From the NCBI GenBank assembly GCA_900618425.1, contig UZAN01045113.1, positions 1 to 33,761 on the forward strand: a stretch of DNA of 33,761 bases, written 5' to 3'. The notes under the pieces are model-generated. The model was given only the letters and a program-made list of their open reading frames with translations. It searched no databases and was not told the origin of the DNA. Of the stretch, positions 1-7,180 are shown piece by piece. Made by a program: the position numbers and the translations under genes. This stretch comes from Echinostoma caproni. Taxonomy: Eukaryota > Platyhelminthes > Trematoda > Plagiorchiida > Echinostomatidae. The number at the start of each line of letters is the position of its first letter. Positions within the stretch are counted from its first letter, which is position 1.

Positions 1-1395
1 TCCACTTATATTTATGATATTCACTGTGTTTCTCCGGCGCGAATTTCGAAATATGCAGATGATATCGTGTTGTGCCAACCAACTTCTTCTTACTCTGATC
101 TAAGCTCTTTCACCGACAATCTTGATCAAATTCAGCCATTGTATCGACTTGATTGGAAAAATTAATCACGCCACAGATTTTGCTCCGGTTCGGTTCGATT
201 AAGCTGTGCACCCACGTGACCCATTACACAGATAACCTTCGAATGTACTTTGCCCATCATCATGCTCCGACGACATACTTTGTACTTTGTTGTTATTGTT
301 CACATGCCACCTCTAAGCGTTCCTCGTCCCACTCATGTGTGCGTCATCTACCCTTATCGTCCCTGAACTCTCGCTGTTCCACTCTAGCCATTCTCGTGCG
401 TCATTACATACGAACTACCCTGGATCCGTTCCCCCACCCCCGTTTGGTTCTGGTACTTTGTCATCCCGTCCTCTTTATGTTGACCTTCATATTTGATCAT
501 TCGCTTCATTTGCTAAGCGGACTGCTTTGTTTCATAGGATCCCGTGAACCCTTTGTGTGCCTCGCATTGACCAATGACTGTGCTTCATTATCGAGCACTT
601 GCGATTGGTGTTTCTATCCCTTTTCTAAGCCGAGTTTGCATTCCTTTTGGTGACCGCTCCGCAGGTACGTTGTTCTGCGCCTTGACCCGCTTTGTATCTT
701 GTTCTTGTACAATGAAGACCGGATTGGCCCACAATTTGAGGTATGGTGTTTGTTTTTGTACATATTTGTCTGCTTATAGGTCACGGAGATTACCTACTTC
801 TCCTTATCTGGAATCGGACTTGGGGTTCGTATCTACAAATCACTCAACCACTGGACGACAGTCCGGTACAGTCATTCTCCTCCTCATCGGGGCTAACTCT
901 GAACCCCAGTAAATGTGTTGAGTGTTTATTTAGTTTTGCTCGCTCTCCATATCCGACAGACTCCACAGTGATTAATAACAATCCTTTATCCAGGGTGAAC
1001 GCTGTCAAATATCTTGGTGTAACCATAGATAGCAATCTTCATTGGTTAACCCACATCCACAACTGCATTGGTAAATTGCGACGCCTTTCATTTCGAATTC
1101 GAAAACTCAGGCAGTTTCGCGTATCCCAACCAACTTTTGTTTATCTCACTCTACTGTTCCTCGGTTTACTCAAACAGGATTTCAAAGTCTTGCATCGCGC
1201 CCAACCATTATTAGTCGTGTCTCTTCTGTTCCTGTGAATGAATTAGCTGTAATGCTTTCAGAGTATCACGTAACTTCCTGTGTGAAATTTGCTGAGAGGA
1301 TTCTCACAGATCCTGACCGCCCATTGCATGCACAACTGACATTTTGTCGTTCATCATCATCATTCAACACGCTCCCGATTCCGCCAAATTTCATC
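1..1395 (+). mobile_element. Decayed CR1/Jockey-like LINE, C-terminal half, interrupted
   Basis: Reading frame 1 from base 1 encodes the catalytic palm of a non-LTR reverse transcriptase: SKYADDIVLCQP, with the YADD box at 52-63. It runs to a stop at 163-165. LINE similarity resumes near 870 in another frame with SSSSGLTLNPSKCVE and then VKYLGVTIDSNLHW, the usual thumb region of CR1/Jockey-type polymerases. After a frameshift near 1200 it continues as RVSSVPVNELAVMLSEYHV and ends about 1395. About 700 nt in the middle (roughly 150-870) have no LINE similarity, although a polymerase of this class normally has only a few residues there. The element is truncated by the window edge, frameshifted and interrupted, so it is a dead copy. 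It probably lies in an intron of the palmitoyltransferase gene whose last exon follows at 2188. The clade name is by motif style only. Confidence 0.8.
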
Positions 1396-2187
1396 TCGAA
1401 TTAATGCATAGCGCAATTCACCTATACCGTTCATCTGGAAACTTGTTGGCGGAGCAGATTTGTCTGGCTCTATGGTCCAGAAAACGCACCAAATTTCGTT
1501 TCTGTTGCATTATTAAGAATCTCTGAAAATGCGTTTCTTGCCTGTTCCACGTGGGCTTGTGATATACACTTCTCACTGTCCGGTTAAAATACTCGAAAAA
1601 GAACCGGTTGCACCACAACTATGTTTTTTCGTAGTTCGAGGAGCTCAGCTATCTCAGACCAGCACCAATATACGTAATATATTTAATAGATAGAGTAACA
1701 GAAACATATGACTGATAGGAAACTTTTCACAGGTGTTTCTTAATATTTTTTTCGACAACACCTGAAAATTACTTCGTTTCGGACAGCAATGGGATGTGGA
1801 GGCGCGATGATCTTTCCAGTTCTCGTGGGTATTGTGATCTGTTTGGTCTCACTGGCCTTTACAGTTATTTAAAAAAATTCGAATTTTACCATGTTTACGT
1901 TTAGTCATCATTCAGCATCTTGAGAACGTTAAGCTAATCTCTACCACCGGGTAAAGCACTTCTGGGGAAAGCGTTTCTGTTATGCACATCAATTAAGATG
2001 CAGTTGATTTTTTTCTCGGAATTTAGAATCTCGAACTCTTGATGTTACCAGTGATTTTTTTCATTAGGCATGTTTTTCTTCAGCGGTTGAGCACCACGTT
2101 TTAAAGACCGGTAAAACGGATTAACTTATAGCCATTATTTATCTTCTTTTCATTCAATCTTTGCGGTTGTTTGTTATTCTTTTCCAG
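1396..2187. other. Noncoding stretch, probable 3' part of an intron
   Basis: No supported gene or repeat is visible here. It runs from the LINE end to the polypyrimidine tract and CAG acceptor that precede the palmitoyltransferase exon, so it is most simply the last intron of that gene. A 27-codon hydrophobic ORF at about 1789-1872 has no supporting context. Confidence 0.5.
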
Positions 2188-2448
2188 ATTCAGTATGCAA
2201 TTACTAACCTGACAACAAATGAGACTATTAACTGGTCACGATATGACTATCTACATTTGAAGAAGACGCAAAAATTTCACAATCCATTCGATCGCGGAGT
2301 TTGGAGGAACCTGATCGGTTTTCTTGGCTGTGGACCCGAAATGGATATGTATTCGACAACGACTAAATCTTCTGTCATCTCCTCAGTGAGCGACCTCAAC
2401 AATGAAAGTAGGAAGCTTGTCGAATCAATTGATCATTACTTGGTGTAA
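2188..2448 (+). CDS. ZDHHC17: Palmitoyltransferase (ZDHHC17/13, HIP14-like), last coding exon
   Basis: This exon encodes the C-terminal 86 residues of a DHHC-type S-acyltransferase, a multipass Golgi or vesicle membrane enzyme that attaches palmitate to cysteines of partner proteins. The exon opens in phase 0 directly after a TTTTCCAG acceptor (2187 is the last intron base). It begins IQYAITN and contains the TTxE-type motif as TTNETINWSRY, whose spacing matches TTNERMNxRRY of HIP14. It then has NPFDRGVWRNLIGFLG, matching the conserved PF-x-x-G-x-x-RN block of the cytosolic tail. It ends HYLV and a TAA stop; vertebrate HIP14 also ends in LV. The ankyrin repeats, membrane segments and the DHHC cysteine-rich domain must lie in exons left of the window, because none is visible in 1-2187. 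Assignment to the 17/13 subgroup rests on the tail alone; another DHHC subgroup is possible but less likely. Confidence 0.75.
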   Translation: MQYAITNLTTNETINWSRYDYLHLKKTQKFHNPFDRGVWRNLIGFLGCGPEMDMYSTTTKSSVISSVSDLNNESRKLVESIDHYLV

Positions 2449-3239
2449 AACACTACAGCAATCATTCGAAATACCTCGAAGGAAAGTTCACAAAATAATG
2501 CCACTTCCATTCATGCTTCGAAACAAGCATGAATAATGGCGATTAACTACTGCATTTTGGCAATGTCACATATGTCTACCGAAATATATGCGTCGTAGTG
2601 TTTCAATTAGTGCGATCTGTTTCATTCTTTTCTTTTCTTAAAATTTTATCGGTAATGAACGTTATATACAGCTTTGATTGATATATTGACGAAAGTGTTC
2701 ACGCACTTCAATAACCAGCCATTTTAACTACATTCATTTCGAACAAGAAAAATAACTGGATAGACATGCTAAATCCAACCGACACTCCAGTTGATTCGTA
2801 CGTAGATGTTTCAAACACCGTAAATGTAACGTGTGGCAAGTTTCATCGTCACACTTTGCTCCGTCGTAAAGTAATGGTCCGATCCCGACAAGGGAATTCT
2901 GAACAATCAGCAATGCTCACATTATCACGGTCGATTGGCAAGAAACTTAAGTTTTGATGAAATGGTCAAGATGGAAAATAGATGTATACTGGCAAGAACG
3001 AAATCGCTTTGGGATGAACTTGCAACTCCCACCAGATGGTTATTATTATGGGCCGATATTCAAAATGCCCAATCAAAATTTCCATGAATTTGCACTGATT
3101 TGATTCTTGAAGGACAACAGTCAAATTTACTAAACCAAACAAGTGCAAAAGGAAATGTAACACAATCTAGTGCCTTTTTAGTGAATGACTCATATATCAC
3201 CTTCAGTTTTTAAAACCATTAATCATATTATATGTATGT
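2449..3239 (+). other. 3' flank of the palmitoyltransferase gene, no gene seen
   Basis: This is AT-rich and noncoding on both strands as far as can be judged. It should hold the 3' UTR of the palmitoyltransferase gene. I see no convincing AATAAA close to the stop. The only notable structure is the hairpin at 2509-2534. Confidence 0.4.
2509..2534. repeat. Perfect 10-bp hairpin in the presumed 3' UTR
   Basis: ATTCATGCTT at 2509-2518 pairs completely with AAGCATGAAT at 2525-2534 across a 6-nt loop, CGAAAC. It lies 60 nt after the stop codon of the palmitoyltransferase exon. It may be a 3' UTR stem-loop or chance; nothing else supports a function. Confidence 0.4.
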
Positions 3240-3720
3240 GGGCGGAATACTGCTAGGTTGCCCATGCCAAGGCAGGTGAATTTTATTTGATAATTCACAA
3301 CCGGAGCCTTTGGCTAGCCAAAGCCTGACCCGCAAGGCAGCGGGGCGTTGTGCGAAAATCTCACTCCCTTGGGGGTCGGTGTCCGGTTCAAGCTCGATAG
3401 CTATTCGAGCAGATAACCAAGAACAGAAGGGTATATGCGTGATTGGTACGCCTCTTTTTGGATGGTTTGAAGTCAGAGTTTTAAGCCACCTCCCCTAGGC
3501 GAACCGCGAGAGCTTCACCGACAATTAGTGGGGATGCTTCAGCAAAAGCTATTTGAGACGCTTGGTCGTATAGATTTTCGCGAGGTGCAAGGGTAGGGTG
3601 ACCGGCCACAATCCGAGTAACACACCCGACCATACTGAGGCTTTCGGAGGCAGTCAATGACCTACACATGGTTGCTGGTGTTGGTAATCGTTTGTGATTT
3701 CTCATGTGTGCTTCCTTCCG
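3240..3720. repeat. GC-rich block of unknown origin, candidate repeat unit
   Basis: This segment is clearly richer in G and C than the AT-rich sequence on each side and has sharp edges near 3240 and 3720. It contains a perfect 16-bp palindrome, CTTTGGCTAGCCAAAG, at 3308-3323. Both strands carry open frames here (+ 3310-3498 and - 3481-3705), which is expected in GC-rich DNA, and neither product resembles a family I know. A fragment of an unclassified transposable element is the simplest reading; transferred or contaminating sequence is the alternative. Confidence 0.4.
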
Positions 3721-3983
3721 TTTGGATTGGATAGAATGTGTCAGAATTTATTGCGTTTGTATGGATTGCATTGAAAGCGTATTAAGTCTCAGCCCGCATA
3801 ATGCGATTATAATCTGAAGGAATTGTTTTTGCGAAGTATACGCAAGAGAATGTGACATTGAAACAAGTTTCACAATTAAATGATATAAAGAAATTGACAG
3901 AACGTGAACCATAGTCATCTGACTGTAGTGTGAGAATTTAAATCCCGCTTTTGTACACCGGACAAATAAATGGCGAAGAAAAA

Positions 3984-4260
3984 AGATGAGTAATGGAGGA
4001 TTTGGCTCAATATCAAAGGTGAATTCGTTGCGCATGTAGCAAATGAAGCGTGCAATGAAAAGCTAGGAAGCGCTGGACAGCTGTTTCGATTTGGTTGGGT
4101 CTCATTGGCACTGCGAATTCATCGACCCAACTGGGGATTGATCCCGGGACCTCACAGGCAGAACGCAAGCGTACTACCCACTCGGACACCGGGAAGCTGA
4201 TCAGACAGTTTTTCATTTTCCAGTTAAACGATATATCACTACCCATCTTTGCGAGCTTCT
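3984..4260 (-). mobile_element. tRNA-headed hammerhead SINE, copy 1 (near full length, minus strand)
   Basis: Read on the minus strand, this copy starts near 4260. It has a head segment shared with the copy at 6885, then a tRNA-like region with an A-box-like GTGTCCGAGTGGG and a damaged B box (GGGATCAATCC in place of GGTTCGATCC). Next come a hammerhead-like fold at 4114-4070 and a tail that contains CATTTGCTA, GAATTC and CCATTACTCA. It aligns over almost its whole length with the plus-strand copy at 6885-7180. Such elements are transcribed by RNA polymerase III and mobilised by LINE proteins (family knowledge, as for schistosome SM-alpha). It faces away from copy 2 (4265-4405), forming a foldback pair. 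Confidence 0.75.
4070..4114 (-). ncRNA. Degenerate hammerhead ribozyme in SINE copy 1
   Basis: On the minus strand: stem I GCAGTG/CAGCGC (weakened), core CCAATGAG where CTGATGAG is expected, hairpin ACC-CAACCA-AAT, then the intact CGAAAC, a minimal stem III around AGCT, and the GTC cleavage triplet. Two core bases (U4 and G5 in hammerhead numbering) are changed and stem II no longer pairs, so cleavage is not expected. It is recognised by comparison with the better copies at 6642-6686 and 7035-7079. Confidence 0.6.
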
Positions 4261-4264
4261 TGAG

Positions 4265-4405
4265 TTGTATCTGTGAGACCCGGGGTTCAATCTCCAAGTG
4301 GTTCATTGGATTCGCACTGCTGATGGGACCAAACCAGGTCGAAGCAGCTGTCCAGCGCTTCCTAGCTTTTCATTGGACGCCTCATTTGCTATATACAAAT
4401 TCATC
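4265..4405 (+). mobile_element. Hammerhead SINE, copy 2 (5'-truncated, plus strand)
   Basis: This copy starts within the tRNA-like part, just before a B-box-like GGGGTTCAATCTCC near 4282. It lacks the A box, carries the hammerhead-like fold at 4314-4358, and ends in the tail GCCTCATTTGCTATATAC. It faces away from copy 1 across only a few bases, so the two can fold back on each other through about 140 nt. Its divergence from copy 1 (for example GGT rather than AAT in stem II) shows it is not a recent inverted duplication of copy 1. Confidence 0.7.
4314..4358 (+). ncRNA. Hammerhead ribozyme fold in SINE copy 2, two core changes
   Basis: Stem I GCACTG (4314-4319) faces CAGCGC (4353-4358). The core is CTGATGGG (expected CTGATGAG), stem II ACC/GGT closes over AAACCA, then CGAAGC (expected CGAAAC), a minimal stem III with loop AGCT, and the GTC cleavage triplet at 4350-4352. 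Stem II pairs fully here, but A9 and A15.1 are changed, so this copy is probably inactive. Confidence 0.65.
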
Positions 4406-4422
4406 TTAGAAAAAAAGATGAG

Positions 4423-5934
4423 TTCAACAGAAGTCACTTTGCTCAAAAGTAGCCACAACCGAGTAGGAGAGGAGAAAATGTCTGATTTTTGAATGGTTGC
4501 ATAAAGTGAATCCATAGTATTTGACAGACTTCACTCCAGGAAAAGGAACCGAATTTATCATTGGGGGTGTCTGTAGAATGATAAGAAAATAATAACTGTA
4601 TAGCTACCCAACAGGTTCGATAGTATTCGAACCTGTATACGATTGGGGAAGCTGTATTGAAACATATCATCAGGGAAAAAATTCAAACAAAGGATGAATA
4701 AATGGGTAGGTGCAGTAAATTATAAACGTGCTTCAAAACAGGGAAGGAAGGATTAAAATGAATATCTCATGTGTTTTATTTTGTTTACCGGCTTAAATCA
4801 TATCTGCCAAAGTCCAATAATTTTTGGTCTCTGAACTGACTCGTTAGATATATAAGTTGATAGATGACGAAGTATTCAGAAGAATTAGGTTTAGCAACGA
4901 TTTAATCGATGAATGGAGTGGAATGCTCAGGCCTAATCAGGAGAACATTGAAATGATTTAAGCCAGTCATCCGAAGACTTTGTGATGAATCCTTGGTGCT
5001 AATGCATCCGGAACGGACCTGTTTAGCTTGTGCGCATACCCCTGACGAAACACAGAGACTGTTGTAAGTGTTTGATTAAAACCTTTTCAGTCCCAAGACA
5101 AAGGATGGCAACGCTACGGGACAAGAGATTTGACTGCTGCTGGAATCCGCCTCCAGCAGTTTGAAGCATGAGAAATGCAAGGTGATTCGTCTGTCATGTG
5201 ACTACGGAAGTAGCTGCAAATTTAAAATATACACAAGGTAAATCAACAAGGCTTTCCAAAGAAAGAATATTTGGACTTATTTGATAATCTAAGCACATCA
5301 GAATGCTGAAATGTCTCACCATATTTCCAGTTCCCGGTATTCTGTGATGGAGTAATGCATGAAATCATTCAGTTTGGATTTCATAAGCTCGTAAAAATGA
5401 CTGACACCTGAAACATTATGGGACATCTATGACCGACCTTTCTTCATTCACAACAAATTCAGTAGGGGAGAGCAATTCTACATTTGGACAAGTATAACAA
5501 TCGTTAATGGTCTCTACTGGATCGATAATGAAGTAAAAATATTTGAACAGCGATTAAAGTACCACGAAAACTATTAGGGAGCATGAGAGATTTGTCACTA
5601 ACATAAATTTTTTGGGCAAATGTAGCGATAGAGAAAAAAGAATATATCGAGAGAGAAAGGAGTATCGGCACACCATGAATAAACTTTAGGCTAGACTAAA
5701 ATTAGTCAATTGTCACTGGTAGAAGCAGGGAGTTTTAGTGATGAACAACTGGAGCTGAACGATTTGTGATCTGTTTGGTATAGAGTGATAAATAGGTTGC
5801 CCGTGAACAGATAGATGAGTGAAAAGTTCAGATAGTTCATCGTATTTGTCTCTCTTTAATTTTTACTTCATTTCAAGAAGAGGGAAGAGATAGCGTCAAC
5901 CAAAGGACTGCCGTATGATACACATTAATTGAGA
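4423..5934. other. Intergenic stretch, nothing supported
   Basis: No gene, RNA gene or recognisable element is visible. All reading frames are short and lack recognisable motifs. Confidence 0.4.
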
Positions 5935-6035
5935 AAAGTTAAGTGTTGGTGGTGGAATTCGAACACTTGTCCTCCTGGGTGATGATTGGATGGCCTTAAC
6001 CGCCTTGTTTGCGGAGGCAAGTTATCAGCGCACTC
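5935..6035 (-). repeat. tRNA-like repeat fragment, possible second SINE family
   Basis: On the minus strand the sequence holds an A-box-like GGCGGTTAAGGCC followed about 30 nt later by a B-box-like GTGTTCGAATTCCACC. This resembles a decayed tRNA of the Leu/Ser style or a SINE head. I cannot draw a complete cloverleaf, so an active tRNA gene is not supported. It differs from the hammerhead SINE heads at 4.2 and 6.9 kb. Confidence 0.35.
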
Positions 6036-6595
6036 CAATAGACTGAAACAGGATCTGAGACGATCGAACTACTCAGAGCGGCGTGATGAACCAGCTTTTA
6101 GAATAAGATGACTGTAGACAGCTGGATAGGACACCAAACAATTATGCTGTCTGCACATTCACGGATTAAACTTTGGTCACAAAGGGGATAAAGAGCCAGG
6201 AAAGAAAATGGAAAAGCGATAAACCCGAAGGCTATAATATGCTTCCCTGGGTTAGGGAGTAGAAAATGTTAATGCCACCAGCGAAAACTCAATTGTGGAA
6301 GGCTGAGTTGCAATAGCGGTCTATTAACGCTGGTTATGATTTTGTGTGATCCGCGACGCGAATTTGAACCATTCCGACTTTTCTAACGAGAGCAAGGAAA
6401 ATGCAAATGAACAAAAATGACTAAGTACCTAAATTGAAACGGGTACGACGCTTAACAAAACGATTTGAATCCTTAATATTAAGTTAAAAAGAGATTATGT
6501 AGTATTCGGAATAGAAATCGAATAGCGCAGTCAGGTGGAACCAAGACGATCTGTGGGTATAGTTAATTCTAATCAGAAAATAATCCATATATATA
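6036..6595. other. Intergenic stretch, nothing supported
   Basis: No open frame or repeat that I can support lies between the tRNA-like fragment and the second SINE group. Confidence 0.4.
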
Positions 6596-6738
6596 TTTCA
6601 AATGGGAATTCGTCGTGATGCTTGAACTGAAAAGCTCGGAAGCACTGGACAGCTGTTTCGATTTGGTTGGGTCTCATCAGTAGTGCGAATCCATCGACCC
6701 GACTGGGGATCGAACCCGGGACTTCATGGGCAGAACGC
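6596..6738 (-). mobile_element. Hammerhead SINE, copy 3 (5'-truncated, minus strand)
   Basis: Read on the minus strand, the copy begins within the tRNA-like part at GTTCTGCCCATGAAGTC, has an intact B box (GGGTTCGATCCCC) and the best-preserved hammerhead core of the window (6686-6642). Its tail contains GAATTCCCATTTGAAAT, with a short internal deletion relative to copy 4. At 6736-6738 it abuts a plus-strand SINE tail, so the two tails fold into a hairpin. Confidence 0.75.
6642..6686 (-). ncRNA. Type I hammerhead ribozyme, best-preserved core (SINE copy 3)
   Basis: On the minus strand: stem I GCACTA facing CAGTGC (5 pairs, with an A-C mismatch next to the core), then an intact CTGATGAG, hairpin ACC-CAACCA-AAT, intact CGAAAC, a minimal stem III with AGCT loop, and the GTC cleavage triplet. 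The layout is that of schistosome SM-alpha hammerheads (CUGAUGAG, short stem II with a CAAAUA-like loop, CGAAAC). Stem II is weak because GGT is replaced by AAT. A stem III this short is typical of retroelement hammerheads, which often cleave as dimers. Activity cannot be judged from sequence. Confidence 0.75.
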
Positions 6739-6884
6739 TTCATTTGCTATCTTCACGACGAATTCCCATTTGAAATTTAACCAAATCCTCCATTACTCAC
6801 ATGAAATTATCAGTCATGTTGCGAATGTTTCCAACCGAGTCATAACCCCGGAGGCTAGTGCTGAGTTGAGCAGGATCCGTGGCC
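6736..6884 (+). mobile_element. Hammerhead SINE tail and linker to the next copy
   Basis: From CTTCATTTGCTAT through GAATTCCCATTTGAAATTTAA to CCATTACTCACATGA (about 6736-6805) this repeats the 3' tail of the SINE in plus orientation. About 80 nt of unassigned sequence follow, then the head of copy 4. A tail followed by a head in the same orientation suggests the remains of a tandem dimer. It abuts copy 3 in opposite orientation. Confidence 0.6.
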
Positions 6885-6960
6885 CGCAAGAAACTTTCAA
6901 AGATGGGTTGTACTATATCGTGTAAATGGAAAAAGAAAAACGGTCTGATCAGCTGCTCTG

Positions 6961-7014
6961 TGGCGTAGTGGGTAGCACGCTTGCGTTCTGCCCATGAAGT
7001 CCCGGGTTCGATCC
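6961..7014 (+). promoter_or_regulatory. RNA polymerase III internal promoter (A and B boxes) of SINE copy 4
   Basis: TGGCGTAGTGG at 6961-6971 fits the tRNA A-box consensus TRGCNNAGYNGG, and GGTTCGATCC at 7005-7014 fits the B-box consensus GGTTCGANTCC. The spacing of about 33 nt is in the range of real tRNA genes. This indicates a tRNA-derived, Pol III-transcribed element. Confidence 0.8.
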
Positions 7015-7034
7015 CCAGTCGGGTCGATGGATTC

Positions 7035-7079
7035 GCACTGATGATGAGACCCAACCAGGTCGAAACAGCTGTCCAGTGC
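7035..7079 (+). ncRNA. Type I hammerhead ribozyme in SINE copy 4, one core change
   Basis: Stem I GCACTG (7035-7040) pairs perfectly with CAGTGC (7074-7079). The core reads ATGATGAG instead of CTGATGAG (C3 lost), stem II ACC (7049-7051) pairs with GGT (7058-7060) over CAACCA, CGAAAC follows at 7061-7066, a minimal stem III closes over AGCT, and GTC at 7071-7073 is the predicted cleavage triplet. All three stems are intact. Only the invariant C3 is missing, which should abolish cleavage of this copy. Confidence 0.8.
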
Positions 7080-7180
7080 TTCCGAGCTTTTCAGTTCACG
7101 CTTCATTTGCTATATACACGACGAATTCCCATTTGAAATTTAACGAAATCCTTCATTACTCACATGATATATATATATAT

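Larger units (their letters stand above)
3977..4422. repeat. Direct repeat flanking the first SINE pair, target-site-duplication-like
   Basis: AGAAAAAAGATGAG at 3977-3990 recurs as AGAAAAAAAGATGAG at 4408-4422, with one extra A. The two copies bracket the whole inverted SINE pair rather than a single copy. The last few bases of the left copy overlap the end of the minus-strand SINE, so the true duplication may be slightly shorter. If real, the two SINE copies entered as one unit. Confidence 0.45.
6885..7180 (+). mobile_element. Hammerhead SINE, copy 4 (full length, plus strand)
   Basis: This is the most complete copy: a head matching copy 1 (GAAACTTTCAAAGATGGG onward), a tRNA-like Pol III promoter with A and B boxes, the hammerhead fold at 7035-7079, a tail through GAATTCCCATTTGAAAT to CATTACTCACATGA, and a terminal (AT)n run at 7167-7180. 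The length of about 290 nt and the tRNA-hammerhead-tail order resemble schistosome SM-alpha; sequence identity to that family cannot be judged here. It encodes no protein and would depend on a LINE for retroposition. Confidence 0.8.

Noticed and set aside
1789..1872. 27-codon hydrophobic ORF (MGCGGAMIFPVLVG...) considered as a membrane-segment exon of the palmitoyltransferase
   Set aside because: No acceptor or donor in phase, and it does not resemble the DHHC-family membrane segments.
3481..3705. 74-codon minus-strand ORF in the GC-rich block
   Set aside because: No family motif or start context; both strands are open because of base composition.
5935..6035. Functional tRNA gene on the minus strand
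   Set aside because: A- and B-box-like sequences are present, but no full cloverleaf or anticodon stem could be drawn; kept only as a tRNA-like repeat fragment.
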